The notes below the pieces were generated by a model. The model saw only the letters and a program-made list of their open reading frames with translations. It ran no database searches and was not told the DNA's origin. A stretch of 64,000 nt of DNA from assembly GCF_014207595.1 (NCBI RefSeq), contig NZ_JACHGY010000001.1, positions 558,001 to 622,000 of the forward strand, written 5' to 3'. Within the stretch, counting starts at the first letter, position 1. Each line of letters begins with the position of its first letter. Origin of the DNA: Algisphaera agarilytica (GTDB lineage Bacteria > Planctomycetota > Phycisphaerae > Phycisphaerales > Phycisphaeraceae). Positions 33,541-43,352 of this stretch are shown here, one piece after another. The translations under genes and the position numbers were made by a program.

Positions 33541-34373
33541 CAGAAATGGTGCACCACGATCCCTGCCGCGACCGCGACGTTCAGCGAATCGATGTCGTGA
33601 TGCATGGGGATGCGGACCTTGCGGTCGCACCGGCCGACCACCTCGGGGGACAGGCCGTAGCCCTCGCTGCCCAGCAGAATCGCCCCGGGGCCCGCAAACG
33701 GCGGGCTCTCGCGCAACGGCGTGGCGTCCGCATCGATCACCGTCGCTACCAGCTCCACGCCGAACTCACGCTGCATCCGGGTCAGGTCGGCATCCAAATC
33801 GACGCTCCGCACCATCGGCATCGCGAACACCGCACCCATCGAGACCCGCACCGCCCGCCGATACCACGGGTCGCAGCACTTGGGCCCCAATACCATCGCC
33901 TTCACCCCCAGCCCCGCCGCAACCCGCACCAACACCCCCAGGTTGTCCACGTTCGTAATCTCCGGGCACACCAAAATCACAGGGCGTGCGGACTTCAGTC
34001 CACATGACTCATCCCCCAACACCGCCTCAAGCCCAACCGCTGCGGGAGGCTCCACCGCCGCGATGATCCCCTGGTGCATCACAAACCCCACCGATTCCTC
34101 GATCACGTCTTTGGGGCACGCCAAAACCTCAATCGTCTCTTCCGACGAAAACGCAGGCGAAGCCTCCGCCATCGCCAACACGCGCTCGACCTTCGATTCC
34201 ACCACCAACACCGACCGCACCGCCAATCCCGCTTCAAACGCCCGCCGCACGACATGCTCGCCCTCCGCGAGAAACAGCCCGGTTTCGCGACGCACATCGC
34301 GGTCCTTGAGATCGAGGTAAGCCGCCAAGCGAGGGTCTTCGGGCGTCTGAATCAGGGTGCGGTTCACAGCCAT
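33531..34373 (-). CDS. SPOUT (TrmH/SpoU) RNA 2'-O-methyltransferase
   Basis: The 280-residue protein has an N-terminal substrate-binding domain (RDVRRETGLFLAEGEHVVRR, residues about 26-45) and the C-terminal knotted SPOUT domain. Its three motifs are intact: NVDNLGVLVRVAAGLGVKAM (motif 1), ILLGSEGYGLSPE (motif 2) and IPMHHDIDSLNVAVAAGI (motif 3). These methylate a ribose 2'-hydroxyl in tRNA or rRNA using SAM; the specific nucleotide cannot be assigned. The protein is near the usual length for rRNA-type members (about 250-280). Its stop codon lies in a heptanucleotide microsatellite. It is divergent from the metallopeptidase gene across 71 bases. Confidence 0.92.
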   Translation of the reverse strand: MAVNRTLIQTPEDPRLAAYLDLKDRDVRRETGLFLAEGEHVVRRAFEAGLAVRSVLVVESKVERVLAMAEASPAFSSEETIEVLACPKDVIEESVGFVMHQGIIAAVEPPAAVGLEAVLGDESCGLKSARPVILVCPEITNVDNLGVLVRVAAGLGVKAMVLGPKCCDPWYRRAVRVSMGAVFAMPMVRSVDLDADLTRMQREFGVELVATVIDADATPLRESPPFAGPGAILLGSEGYGLSPEVVGRCDRKVRIPMHHDIDSLNVAVAAGIVVHHFCEG

Positions 34374-34444
34374 AGCCTTTGTCCGGTCGGATCGATGTGC
34401 TAGGGTAACCAGACGTTCAACGCATCGCTTTCGGGAGCCGTCGC

Positions 34445-35986
34445 ATGCCGGATCATCCGCTTAAACCCGTTCTGCTGGCCTTGTTCGTTTGCACGCTCAT
34501 CACCCCCCTCGCTCGGGCAGACGCGTGGTTCGAGCAGCGGGAAAAGCTGCGCACCCAGCGGGCGGAGTTTATCGAACAGCTCCAGGCGAGCCGGGTCGAG
34601 CGGGCCGAGGCCGCGAATGCCCGCATCATGGAGTTCCTGGACCTGATCGATGAGAAGAACTGGAAGATCGACGAACGGGCGCTGTGGGGCATGTGTGCCG
34701 GCGTGTTCAGGCTCGACCGCAACCACGTCCGCGACATCCCCCGCAGGATCGACGAAATCACCGAGGACCAGGCGGTTTCGGGGCGAGAAAAGCCCGACCG
34801 CGCGTTCGAGGCGGCACTCAAGCAAGCCCGCAAGGACCTGACCGAGCCCAGCTACGACTTGCTCCGCAGGGCCGAGAGTGTCGGCGAGGTGCAGGCCGCG
34901 GTGGAACTCATGCGGGAGGTCCTGTGTTTCGATCCGGACCACAAAGCAATCCGCCGCGCCCTGGGACAGGTAAAGCTGTCCGACAAGGTGATGGAGAAGA
35001 TCAACCGGATCGATGAAACGACGACCACTGACAACACGCTCGAGAAACTCTTGCGCTTCGACGCCGATCTGTACTGGGTCTCGAAGTTTGAAGCCGAGCG
35101 GATGAAGGCCGGGCTGATCTGGAACCCCGACCGCGGCTGGATGCCCGCCAAGCACGCCGACCGCTACGACAAGGGTTTCGTTTTCAGTCTGCGCCGCAAA
35201 GAATGGATGAGCCTGGCCGATGCCAACAGCTACCACAGCCGCGCCGGCCGGGACTGGGAAATCCGCACCGAACACCTCGACGTCCGCGGCTCGACCGACC
35301 TCGAGTCCATCTCACAGGTCGCCACTCAGCTCGAGATGATGTACGACGAGATTTTCTACGTCTACGCTTTGTTCTTCGCCGAGGGCGGCAAGTACGACCC
35401 GCTGCAGTTGGCCCTGGGGCTGGTGGAGCATCCGCCGATGAAGGTATGGGTCTACCGCGACCACGCCGAATACGTCAATCGTGCCGATGCGGTCAGCTGG
35501 AGCGGCGGCATCTTCCGTCCATCCAACGGCACCTGTTACTTCTACGGCGGCCCGTCCGAGACCATGTTCCACGAGTTCACCCACCAGGTGCTCCACGTGA
35601 TGACCGAAAAAAACGACGCGCCGGTCTGGCTGACCGAAGCGATCGCCCAGTACACCGAGACCGCGGTCTTCCATGAGGACCGGATGCTGTTCCGCGGCGC
35701 CGCGTACTACGGCCACCTGCCCCTCGATGAATTGTTTGGGCTCAAAGACGGCAACCAGTGGTACCGCCACGTCGAGAGCGACCGCCCCTCCGCCTACGCC
35801 GAGGCCGGGTCGGTCGCCACGTTCTGCATGCAGGCGCAGGACGGACGGTTCCGGGCCGATTTTATCGACTACGTCCGCGACGCCTACCGCGGCAAAGACC
35901 GCAACCGCACCGTGTGGGACTACCTGGGGCTCTCGTACGAAGAGTTCCGCGTCGCCTACCACCGGTGGGGCAAGGACCGGTCGTAA
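34445..35986 (+). CDS. Secreted gluzincin-type zinc metallopeptidase (DUF1570-like)
   Basis: The 513-residue product has a signal peptide (hydrophobic VLLALFVCTLITPLARADA, residues 8-26). The C-terminal domain contains HEFTH (residues 376-380) in MFHEFTHQVLHVM, then WLTEAIAQYTET, with a downstream Glu that would be the third zinc ligand in gluzincins. The N-terminal 300 residues are helical (EQREKLRTQRAEFIEQLQAS) and TPR-like around EAALKQARKDLTEPSYDLLR. It resembles DUF1570-type peptidases common in planctomycetes. The substrate is unknown. The presence of both HExxH and the Glu argues for an active enzyme. Confidence 0.78.
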   Translation: MPDHPLKPVLLALFVCTLITPLARADAWFEQREKLRTQRAEFIEQLQASRVERAEAANARIMEFLDLIDEKNWKIDERALWGMCAGVFRLDRNHVRDIPRRIDEITEDQAVSGREKPDRAFEAALKQARKDLTEPSYDLLRRAESVGEVQAAVELMREVLCFDPDHKAIRRALGQVKLSDKVMEKINRIDETTTTDNTLEKLLRFDADLYWVSKFEAERMKAGLIWNPDRGWMPAKHADRYDKGFVFSLRRKEWMSLADANSYHSRAGRDWEIRTEHLDVRGSTDLESISQVATQLEMMYDEIFYVYALFFAEGGKYDPLQLALGLVEHPPMKVWVYRDHAEYVNRADAVSWSGGIFRPSNGTCYFYGGPSETMFHEFTHQVLHVMTEKNDAPVWLTEAIAQYTETAVFHEDRMLFRGAAYYGHLPLDELFGLKDGNQWYRHVESDRPSAYAEAGSVATFCMQAQDGRFRADFIDYVRDAYRGKDRNRTVWDYLGLSYEEFRVAYHRWGKDRS

Positions 35987-36011
35987 GCGACCTGGGCCAT
36001 CGACTCCTTGA

Positions 36012-38576
36012 TCAGGCCGGCTTCAGCGTGACCGTCACCGCGTTGCTCGTGAGGCCGTCAGCCGTGGTGGCGGTGATCGTCGCCTCACCCGCTTCGTCGA
36101 GCGCTTGCACCAGCAGGACACACCGGCCCTTGTACGTCTCGACCGTCGGCACGTTGTAGCGGTCTTGGCAGGCGATGCTGCCGTTGTCGATGCCCAGCAG
36201 ACGCAGCGGGCCGTCGATCTGGAACGTGACTTCGTGGTCTTTATGCAACGCGGGTCGGCCCTCGGCGTCACGCAGCTGCAGCGTGACGTGCGCCGCGGCG
36301 TAGCGGTCGGCGGGGAGCTCGGCGTAGTCCACCTCAAGGTGCAGTGCCGCGGCGTCGCCCGCGGTTTCCAGGGCGCGGGTGATCGTTTGGCCGTCGGCCG
36401 TGGTGCCGCGGGCTTCGAGTTTGCCCGCCTTCCACGCGGGGACGTGCCACAGCAGCAGGTACTTGTCGTTGCCCGGCGCGACGTCTTCCAACTCGCGGAC
36501 GCCCAGCGATTCGCCGTTCAGGAACAGCTCAACGGAGACGCAGTTGGTGAAAGCCTCGACCACCACCGGCTGGCCCACTTCCTGGTTCCAGTGCGGGGTG
36601 CTGCCGTGCCAACTCCACTTCATCTTCTGCTTGTCGTCCCGGTCGAGACGGCGCACGACGCCATCGACCAACTCGTAAGGGTTGGCGTGGTCGGACTGGT
36701 GGCCCAGGCCGTCGAGTTCGAAGTCTGCGGTGTCCTGAGGCACGACTTCGAGATGCAGGTGCGCCTCTTCGAGGTTCCAGAAGCACTTGAAGTGGTGCCA
36801 CGCCGGCATGTCGAGGCCGGCAAAATCGATCAGGCCGCTGTTTCCGCCGCGGTTGGGCCAGCCGCCGGACTCGCCCATGTAGCGGATGCCGGTCCAGAGG
36901 AAGATGCCCGGGGCGTAGTCGCGGTCGATGCACCACTCCCACTCGTGCCACTGCGTCCAGTTTTCGCTGCCGAAGAACGGCACATCCGGGTAGTTCTCGT
37001 GCAGATAGTCGGTGAGGATCTGGCGGTAGCTGGTGCCGACGATGTCGAGCGCATCGCCGTAGCCCGCGACCATGCCGAGGCTGGGGATGACGGTGTTGGC
37101 CGTGACCGGGCGGGTGCGGTCCACCGCGCGGATGCCGTCGGCCAATCGCTTGGCGACCGTGGCGATGTTGTGCGGGCCCAGGTCCTGAGTCTGATACCGC
37201 CGGAGGATTTCTTCCGGCGGGTGCGGCGGGACGTCCCAGTAGTAGTTCACCTCTTTGCCGTTGGGGTCGAGCGCTCGGCCCTCTTCCCAGTAACCCGCCG
37301 CGTACTGCTGAGCGGGGTAGGTCCACTCGATCTCGTTGCCGATGCTCCACATCACGATCGACGGGTGGTTGCGGTCGCGAAGCACCATCGCCGCCACGTC
37401 GCGGTCGGACCACTCGGCAAAGCTCTCGCTGTAGCCGCGGGTCTCGTCTTCCTCCGCCTCCTGCTTGTAGTTCTTGCGTTTGTCCTTGGCGTGGTGCCAT
37501 TCATCAAACGCCTCGTCCTGCACGAGGAATCCCATCTTGTCGCAGAGGTCCAGGAACTCGGCGCTCGGCGGGTTGTGCGCGGTGCGGATCGCGTTGACGC
37601 CGGCGTCCTGCAACTTCTCCAGCCGACGACGCCAAACGTTGAGCGGCACCGCCGCCCCCACCGCCCCGCCGTCGTGGTGCAGGCAAACGCCCTTGAACTT
37701 CACGCTCCGGCCGTTTAGGAAGAAACCCTTCTTCGCGTCGTAATGGAACGTGCGGATGCCCAAGCGGTTCACGACTTCGTCGATCTTTTCGCCGTCACGG
37801 CTGAGCGTGGTCTTCACCGAGTACAGCTGCGGATCATCGATGTCCCACCGCTTGGGGTTGGCGACCAAGATGAACTGCTGCTCGGGGCGGGTGGTGTTGG
37901 CGGGGACAGTCAGCGTTTGCTCGGTCGCGCCCACCGCTTCGCCATCCGGGCCGAGGACCGTCTGCGTCAGTGTGATCTTGGCCTCGTTGTCAGTCGTGTT
38001 CTGCACCTGCGTCTCGACGCACACGCGGGCCTGGGCATCGGTCACGCTTGGCGTCGTCACGAACACGCCGTGTTGCGGCACGCTCACCGGGTCGGTCGCG
38101 ATCAATCGCACGTGGCGGTAGATGCCCGAGCCCGAATACCACCGGCAGTCGATGTAGGCCGTGCGATCCACACGGACGACGATCTGGTTCGGCGCGTCTG
38201 CGCCGAACGTGAGGTGCTCGGTCAGGTCGTACGCAAACGGGATGTAGCCGTACGGCCGATGCCCGAGGTGCTGGCCGTTCACCCACACATCGCTCTTGGA
38301 ATACACCCCATCAAACTCGATTCGGAACCGCTTGCCCTGGGCCGACGCGGGCAGCACGAACGACTTGCGGTAGTGGCCCACGCCCCCGGGCAGGTACGCG
38401 GTGGCGTTGCCGCCGTGCTCCTGCGTGGTCTGGCCTTCGACGCTCCAGTCGTGGGGCAGACGCACCTCGCGCCAGTCGCTGTCGGGGGCGGATTCGCCTT
38501 CCAGCGTGAACTGCCAGTCGAAGTTGAAATCCACGTCAGAACGCAGGTTAGAAGTATTTAAGCAGGGGGTATTCAT
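36012..38576 (-). CDS. GH2 family glycoside hydrolase (beta-galactosidase-like)
   Basis: The 854-residue enzyme has the complete GH2 layout: sugar-binding jelly-roll domain (GHYRKSFVLPASAQGKRFRI near residues 67-86), Ig-like domain, TIM barrel with the acid/base Glu in MWSIGNEIEW (near residue 414) and the probable nucleophile Glu in FGSENWTQWHEW (near residue 536). A DUF4982-type and further Ig-like domains end the protein. GH2 enzymes remove terminal beta-galactosyl, mannosyl or glucuronyl units. No signal peptide is visible, so it would act on oligosaccharides inside the cell. The first ATG is used, with a TACCAT box 7 bases upstream. It is transcribed alone. Confidence 0.92.
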   Translation of the reverse strand: MNTPCLNTSNLRSDVDFNFDWQFTLEGESAPDSDWREVRLPHDWSVEGQTTQEHGGNATAYLPGGVGHYRKSFVLPASAQGKRFRIEFDGVYSKSDVWVNGQHLGHRPYGYIPFAYDLTEHLTFGADAPNQIVVRVDRTAYIDCRWYSGSGIYRHVRLIATDPVSVPQHGVFVTTPSVTDAQARVCVETQVQNTTDNEAKITLTQTVLGPDGEAVGATEQTLTVPANTTRPEQQFILVANPKRWDIDDPQLYSVKTTLSRDGEKIDEVVNRLGIRTFHYDAKKGFFLNGRSVKFKGVCLHHDGGAVGAAVPLNVWRRRLEKLQDAGVNAIRTAHNPPSAEFLDLCDKMGFLVQDEAFDEWHHAKDKRKNYKQEAEEDETRGYSESFAEWSDRDVAAMVLRDRNHPSIVMWSIGNEIEWTYPAQQYAAGYWEEGRALDPNGKEVNYYWDVPPHPPEEILRRYQTQDLGPHNIATVAKRLADGIRAVDRTRPVTANTVIPSLGMVAGYGDALDIVGTSYRQILTDYLHENYPDVPFFGSENWTQWHEWEWCIDRDYAPGIFLWTGIRYMGESGGWPNRGGNSGLIDFAGLDMPAWHHFKCFWNLEEAHLHLEVVPQDTADFELDGLGHQSDHANPYELVDGVVRRLDRDDKQKMKWSWHGSTPHWNQEVGQPVVVEAFTNCVSVELFLNGESLGVRELEDVAPGNDKYLLLWHVPAWKAGKLEARGTTADGQTITRALETAGDAAALHLEVDYAELPADRYAAAHVTLQLRDAEGRPALHKDHEVTFQIDGPLRLLGIDNGSIACQDRYNVPTVETYKGRCVLLVQALDEAGEATITATTADGLTSNAVTVTLKPA

Positions 38577-38583
38577 GGCCCAG

Positions 38584-38589
38584 ATGGTA
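38584..38589 (-). promoter_or_regulatory. -10-like box upstream of the GH2 gene
   Basis: On the minus strand TACCAT ends 7 bases before the ATG at 38576. No Shine-Dalgarno precedes the start codon. Confidence 0.35.
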
Positions 38590-38624
38590 ACGACATCTTG
38601 GTCCGATGAAACCCCAATTCGGGG

Positions 38625-40187
38625 TCAACCCAGCAATTTTGCTTTGATTTTGTCGCCCACCGCTTTAGGGTTGGCCTGGCCCTTGGAGAGCTTCATGATC
38701 TGGCCCAGCAGAGCGCCGATGGCTTTCTCTTTGCCGCCCTTGATCTGCTCGATGGCCTTCTCGTTTTTGGGGTCGGCGAGGATCTGATCGATCCATTCGT
38801 CGAGCTGGCCCTCATCACTGACCTGGAGCAGGCCGTGCTGCTCGGCGAGCTTTTCGGCTGGGTCGTCGCTGGTGCAGGCGTGGCCGAAGAGGGTGTCGGC
38901 GGCGCTGGCGCTGATCTTGTCGGCGTCTTGCAGGGCGACGGTGTCGGCGACCTGCTGGGGGGTGATGCCCAGGCCGTCGAGGAAGACGCCGGCCTCGTTG
39001 GCGCGCTTGGCCCCGGCGTTTAGCAGCATCGCGGCGACGCGGCGGGGCTCGGACACCGGGCCGCCGTCGGCGCGGGCGGCGAGCACGCAGTCTTCGAAGA
39101 AGCGGGTGTTGGCGGGCTCGGCGAGGAGGTTGTCGGCGTCGATCGGCTTGAGGCCGTACTCGCCGATGTAACGGGCCTTCTTCGCCAAGGGTAATTCGGG
39201 CTGCTCGGCGCGCAGGCGGTCGAGCCAGTCGTCGCCGATCTTCAGCGTGACCAGGTCGGGGTCGGGGAAGTAGCGGTATTCGTCGGCGTCTTCCTTCTCC
39301 CGCTGGGGCGTGGTGACGAGCTTGACGTCGTCCCAGCCGCGGGTGGACTTGGCGCGGGCGCCCATCACTCGGCCATCTTCGAGCCACTGCTCGACCTGGC
39401 GGTGGTGTTCGTGGATGATCGCGCCGTGCACAGCCTTGAAGCTGTTGAGGTTCTTGATCTCGACCACCGGCGTCTTGAACACCTCGCCCGACGGCTTGGT
39501 GATCACGACGTTGATGTTGGGCTCAAACCGCATGTGGCCTTTTTGCATGATGCCCTCGGTGACGCCGAGGTGGCGACAGACATCTCGGAGCGCTTGGCCG
39601 AAGGCGACCGCGTCGTCGGCGGAGGTGAAGTCCGGCTCGGTGACGATCTCGAGCAGCGGCGTGCCCGCGCGGTTGAGGTCGACGAGACTGCCGTCGCTGA
39701 AGCCGCCCCCCGGGAGATCGTGCAGGAGCTTGCCCGCGTCTTCTTCGAGGTGGGCGCGGGTGATGCGGATGCGTTTGGTGTCGAAGTCGGGGGCGTTGCC
39801 CGAATCATCGGAGACCGGCACATCAAACGCGCCGTCGTAACAGACGGGACGATCGAACTGGCTGATCTGGTAATTCTTGGGCAGGTCGGGGTAGTAGTAG
39901 CTCTTGCGGTCCCACTTGGTGAGGGAGGAGATGGAGCAGCCCAGGGCGAGGCCGACCTTGATGGACATCTCGACGGCGGCGCGGTTGATGACGGGCAGGG
40001 TGCCGGGCATGCCGATGACCACGGGGTCGAGTAGGGTGTTAGGCTCGGCGTCGAAGTAGTCGGCGTGGGCTAGGTTGGGCGCGGTGGTCCACATCTTCGA
40101 GCGGGTGGCGAGCTCGACGTGGATCTCCATGCCGACGATGAGCTGGGTGGTGAGGCCGTGGGGTTGTCCGGGGTCGGGGTAGGTCAT
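38625..40187 (-). CDS. gatB: Aspartyl/glutamyl-tRNA amidotransferase subunit B
   Basis: GatB is the kinase/tRNA-binding subunit of GatCAB, which converts misacylated Glu-tRNA-Gln or Asp-tRNA-Asn to the amide form. The 520-residue protein starts with LIVGMEIHVELATRSKMWTT (residues about 16-35) and carries the conserved DLNRAGTPLLEIVTEPDF, KGHMRFEPNINVVI and EIKNLNSFKAV blocks; the C-terminal helical YqeY-like tail ends in AIGALLGQIMKLSKGQANP. gatA and gatC are not adjacent, so the operon is split. The start codon is only 10 bases from a (CGAAATC)7 tandem repeat, and no Shine-Dalgarno can be seen. Confidence 0.96.
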   Translation of the reverse strand: MTYPDPGQPHGLTTQLIVGMEIHVELATRSKMWTTAPNLAHADYFDAEPNTLLDPVVIGMPGTLPVINRAAVEMSIKVGLALGCSISSLTKWDRKSYYYPDLPKNYQISQFDRPVCYDGAFDVPVSDDSGNAPDFDTKRIRITRAHLEEDAGKLLHDLPGGGFSDGSLVDLNRAGTPLLEIVTEPDFTSADDAVAFGQALRDVCRHLGVTEGIMQKGHMRFEPNINVVITKPSGEVFKTPVVEIKNLNSFKAVHGAIIHEHHRQVEQWLEDGRVMGARAKSTRGWDDVKLVTTPQREKEDADEYRYFPDPDLVTLKIGDDWLDRLRAEQPELPLAKKARYIGEYGLKPIDADNLLAEPANTRFFEDCVLAARADGGPVSEPRRVAAMLLNAGAKRANEAGVFLDGLGITPQQVADTVALQDADKISASAADTLFGHACTSDDPAEKLAEQHGLLQVSDEGQLDEWIDQILADPKNEKAIEQIKGGKEKAIGALLGQIMKLSKGQANPKAVGDKIKAKLLG

Positions 40188-40197
40188 GGGGCGTGGG

Positions 40198-40246
40198 GAT
40201 TTCGGATTTCGGATTTCGGATTTCGGATTTCGGATTTCGGATTTCG
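40198..40246. repeat. Seven perfect tandem copies of GATTTCG
   Basis: A 49-base microsatellite of the 7-base unit GATTTCG lies immediately upstream of the gatB start codon at 40187 (spacing 10 bases). It would be part of the gatB leader, and changes in copy number would alter the leader but not the protein. Confidence 0.9.
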
Positions 40247-40383
40247 GAGTGATTTTACATGCCCGAGCGGGATCGGTGGTGATTGGGTGGGTTCGGGGGA
40301 GTAGCGAAATGACTTGATATAGATTTAAGTTAATACTTAATTTTAATATCTCGGCTAAACAAAATTGTAATAGTTACGTTTTC
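40247..40383. other. AT-rich gap between queC and gatB
   Basis: About 90 bases (40295-40383) are strikingly AT-rich compared with the GC-rich surroundings. They include an inverted repeat TTAAGT-TAAT-ACTTAA (40325-40340) and several TAAT/TATA-like stretches. It lies upstream of gatB on the coding strand and is the best place for the gatB promoter, though I could not fix the boxes. Confidence 0.4.
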
Positions 40384-41130
40384 TCAGGGTTTCCAGGCTT
40401 CGCCGTGGTGCCGGAGCATCGCGGGGTCGTGTTGGCCCAGCTCTTCGAAGGCGCGGATGCGCAGAAGGCAGGCGTCGCAGTGGCCGCAGGGCTTGATGTG
40501 GTCGGGGCCCAGCGGGTCGTAGCAGGAATGGGTGAGGCTGTAGTCGACGCCGAGCTCGAGGCCGAGGCGGATGATGTCGGTCTTGGGCAGGTCGATCAGC
40601 GGGGTGTGGACCTTGAGGTGGTGGTCATCATCCGCGGTGACGCCGGCCTTGGTCGCGAGGTTGGCGGTGCGCTCAAACGAGGCGATGAACTCGGGCCGAC
40701 AGTCGGGGTAGCCGGAGTAGTCGACCGCGTTCACGCCGATGAACAGGTCCGTGCTCTCGAGCACCTCGGCGAGGGCCAGGGCGTAGCTGAGGAAGATCGT
40801 GTTGCGGGCCGGGACGTAGGTGACGGGGATGTCGTGCGACATGGCGTCGTCGTCACGGTCCTTGGGGACGTCGAGGGTGTCGTCGGTCAGTGCGCTTCCG
40901 CCGAAGGCGCGCAGGTCAATCTTCGCGGTGCGATGAGACGCAACGCCCATCGCGTCGGCGATCTCCTGGGCGGCGGCGAGTTCCACCTTGTGTCGTTGGC
41001 CGTAGTCGAAGCTCAGCGCGTGGCACTCGTAGCCGTCACGCTGCGCCACCGCGAGCGCGGTGACCGAGTCGAGCCCGCCCGACAGCAACACCACCGCTCG
41101 TTTCGTTGTATGGTCCGCAGACTCACTCAC
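40384..41130 (-). CDS. queC: 7-cyano-7-deazaguanine synthase
   Basis: QueC converts 7-carboxy-7-deazaguanine to preQ0 with ATP and ammonia in the queuosine pathway. The 248-residue protein has the PP-loop SGGLDSVT (residues 17-24), [12 protein letters not shown], the [17 protein letters not shown] block and a C-terminal zinc site (CGHCDAC plus an upstream Cys in HSCYDPLG). Its GTG start at 41130 overlaps the stop of the upstream RDD gene in a GTGA arrangement, so translation is coupled. Other queuosine genes (queD, queE, queF) are not present. The pairing with an RDD protein looks like a shared transcript rather than a shared pathway. Confidence 0.96.
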   Translation of the reverse strand: MSESADHTTKRAVVLLSGGLDSVTALAVAQRDGYECHALSFDYGQRHKVELAAAQEIADAMGVASHRTAKIDLRAFGGSALTDDTLDVPKDRDDDAMSHDIPVTYVPARNTIFLSYALALAEVLESTDLFIGVNAVDYSGYPDCRPEFIASFERTANLATKAGVTADDDHHLKVHTPLIDLPKTDIIRLGLELGVDYSLTHSCYDPLGPDHIKPCGHCDACLLRIRAFEELGQHDPAMLRHHGEAWKP

Positions 41131-43235
41131 GCGTCACCTCCCGACGCCGAATCATCGGCCGAGGGCGGAGCTTTCATCACCACCACCGTGCCCGCGACCA
41201 TGTCGCCCAGCCGCTGCCGATAGGGGCTGATAACCGGGAAGATCAGCAGGAGGAACGCGATCAGGTCAAACGCCTTGAGCAGACCACGCACCGCGTACTG
41301 CCAGAACTTCGGCGTCTCGCCCACCAGCGTCGTGACCCGCAGCCCCGCCACCCATTTACCCAGCGACCGCCCCGTCGCCGCTTCGAGCGCGAGGGTGTGC
41401 GCGACCACGACGCCGATCGCCGTGAGCCCGGGCAACATCTTCTCCCACGTCGCCCCGACGCCCCGGCCCGGCCAGCGGTCATACAACTCCTCGAAAGGCA
41501 GGCCATACACGCTCGTCGCCACGAGCAGCCCCGGCGCCAGGTCGATCAGCCCCGCGAAGCCACGCCGCATCAGGTCCGCGATCGCGTCGCCCTCGGCGAG
41601 CTGCAACGTGTTCGCCGTCGGGTCGCGCCGCCAGAACGCAAACAGCAGAAGCATCGAGACCACAACCACGCCCATCAGGATGATCGTGTCGGCCGACTGG
41701 GAGAGCGGCCGCTCGGGGTCGACATCCATCCGCATCGGCGCGAGGTCCGTTTGACCGTGCAGGTTCACCGTGGTGACCGTCGGCCCCGGCGCAGGATTCA
41801 CCAACGGTTTCTCCTCGCTGCGTTGGAGGATCGCGGCGGCGGTGTCACGCTCGCCGGCCAGCACACCGACCGAGTCGCCGAAAGGCAACGCGATCCAAAC
41901 GCCGTACGCCGGGGTGTCGGTGGACGCGTCGAGGGCAACGCCGCCGATGGCGATCAGCTGGTCGCCACGCACCGCCGACAAGCGAGCAGCAAACCCCGTC
42001 GACGTCGGTTGATGCTGGGCCAGCACAAGCTGCCCGGCCACGCGCAACCCCGTCACCCCCCCGCTCTCGGCCAGAGTCAACGAGGTCGCTTTCCACCGCG
42101 GGCCCACCTCCGCCAGCAGCGGTACCTCGGCTGAGGCGTCATCGGCGCCTTGCCCATCGGCCAAGGCCGCGGCCGCGCGATACAGCGTCACCTCGCGCCC
42201 CGCCTGGAATTTCTCGCCCTGTAGCAACAACACGGGCGATGACTCGGACTCGCTGGGCGCGATCACCTGCACCGGCCGATTCGACTCCCACGCGTCGGGC
42301 AACGGCACCACGCGCCACGCGCCACGGTCCAGGACCAGCAGGCGGTCCGCCGGGGCCTCGGGTAGTTCGGGGGATTGCTGCACCGCTTCCTCGATCACCT
42401 CATCCGCCGCACCGTCGATGTTCTGGGCTTCGGGTTCTGTTTCCTCCGACGCCGGGGCCGAAGCATCGGATTCGGATTCGCCCTCCTGCGGCTCCGAGGT
42501 TTCCGCATCGTCTCCCTCGGCTTGCGGATCTGCTGCCGTCTCTTCGCTCGCGGTATCGCCCTGCTCTTCGGCGCTACCCGCAAACGGGTCGTCGCCTTCG
42601 AGGACCAAGTCGCGCGGCAAGCCGAGCACCAGGTTCAATGGCTCGAGGTCTTCGCTCGATACCGCCGCTTCTGCCTCGGTCGGCCCGCGGTCCAGATCGA
42701 GGATGGCCTGCCCGGTCTCGACCCGGACCAGGGCCCAGAGCTTGCCGTCGGCCGCCGCGCTCGATCGCACCGTGGTCCCCGCGGGCAGGGACTTGCTCGC
42801 GTGTTTCCGGAAGTACCAGTCGCCCTCGATCGGCGCGGGGCGGAGGGTGATCATCGCGACCTGCCCGTTGTCGAACATCAGCCACAGCGTGCCCGCTTCC
42901 GCCGCGGCTCCGCGGGGCGACAGACGCCCGGCAAACTCGGTCACCTTCTCCCAGGCCGGCCCCTCTTCCGGCTCGTACTCGGCCGCGTCGGCGTGGTACA
43001 GCACCGTGACCCGCTGCTCGGGATCGTCCCCGCTCGGCTGATCGGCCCACAGCCAGGCGTGACGGCCGTCCGACACCACCGGCAGGTCCGCCGACCACGA
43101 GGCGGCACTGCCCTGCACCGCCGCCTCAGCGGGCGCCTCTGCGTTGTCCTGCGCGGTCGCGATCGCCCCCCACATCGCCCCGCAAACGACCGCCAACAGG
43201 CCGACCACATACGTCTTGCTCAACCAAGCATTCAT
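41127..43235 (-). CDS. RDD-domain membrane protein with large secreted N-terminal domain
   Basis: The 702-residue protein starts with a signal peptide ([20 protein letters not shown], residues 9-28). A beta-rich extracytoplasmic part follows ([37 protein letters not shown]), possibly propeller-like, with an acidic Glu/Ala/Ser-rich low-complexity insert near residues 230-290. Then a membrane helix appears ([20 protein letters not shown] near residue 530), and the C-terminal RDD domain ([20 protein letters not shown], then [20 protein letters not shown], and [14 protein letters not shown]). RDD proteins are small-ion or metabolite-related membrane proteins of mostly unknown role. A domain fusion of this size is unusual. 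It is translationally coupled to queC. Confidence 0.78.
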   Translation of the reverse strand: MNAWLSKTYVVGLLAVVCGAMWGAIATAQDNAEAPAEAAVQGSAASWSADLPVVSDGRHAWLWADQPSGDDPEQRVTVLYHADAAEYEPEEGPAWEKVTEFAGRLSPRGAAAEAGTLWLMFDNGQVAMITLRPAPIEGDWYFRKHASKSLPAGTTVRSSAAADGKLWALVRVETGQAILDLDRGPTEAEAAVSSEDLEPLNLVLGLPRDLVLEGDDPFAGSAEEQGDTASEETAADPQAEGDDAETSEPQEGESESDASAPASEETEPEAQNIDGAADEVIEEAVQQSPELPEAPADRLLVLDRGAWRVVPLPDAWESNRPVQVIAPSESESSPVLLLQGEKFQAGREVTLYRAAAALADGQGADDASAEVPLLAEVGPRWKATSLTLAESGGVTGLRVAGQLVLAQHQPTSTGFAARLSAVRGDQLIAIGGVALDASTDTPAYGVWIALPFGDSVGVLAGERDTAAAILQRSEEKPLVNPAPGPTVTTVNLHGQTDLAPMRMDVDPERPLSQSADTIILMGVVVVSMLLLFAFWRRDPTANTLQLAEGDAIADLMRRGFAGLIDLAPGLLVATSVYGLPFEELYDRWPGRGVGATWEKMLPGLTAIGVVVAHTLALEAATGRSLGKWVAGLRVTTLVGETPKFWQYAVRGLLKAFDLIAFLLLIFPVISPYRQRLGDMVAGTVVVMKAPPSADDSASGGDA

Positions 43236-43338
43236 CGTACAAAGGGTACGCCATCCGATGCTCCCGAGCGAACGTCAGAAGCAAGAAGATTAAGACCCCA
43301 GCGCAACACTTCGCAACGATCGAAGCACTTCAAACTGT

Positions 43339-43344
43339 TACCAT
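43339..43344 (+). promoter_or_regulatory. -10-like box directly upstream of cdsA
   Basis: TACCAT ends 8 bases before the cdsA ATG at 43353. No Shine-Dalgarno and no clear -35 box. Confidence 0.35.
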
Positions 43345-43352
43345 ACCGATCT

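Noticed and set aside
36105-37718. A 537-codon open frame antisense to the GH2 gene
   Set aside because: It is a shadow of third-position GC bias; the GH2 frame has clear catalytic motifs and the antisense product has no recognisable domain.
40198-40246. Considered as a CRISPR-like array
   Set aside because: The units are direct 7-base tandem copies without spacers, so it is a microsatellite.
42375-43352. Upstream extension of the cdsA frame
   Set aside because: It lies opposite the RDD gene; the CdsA domain begins at the ATG at 43353, which has a -10-like box just upstream.
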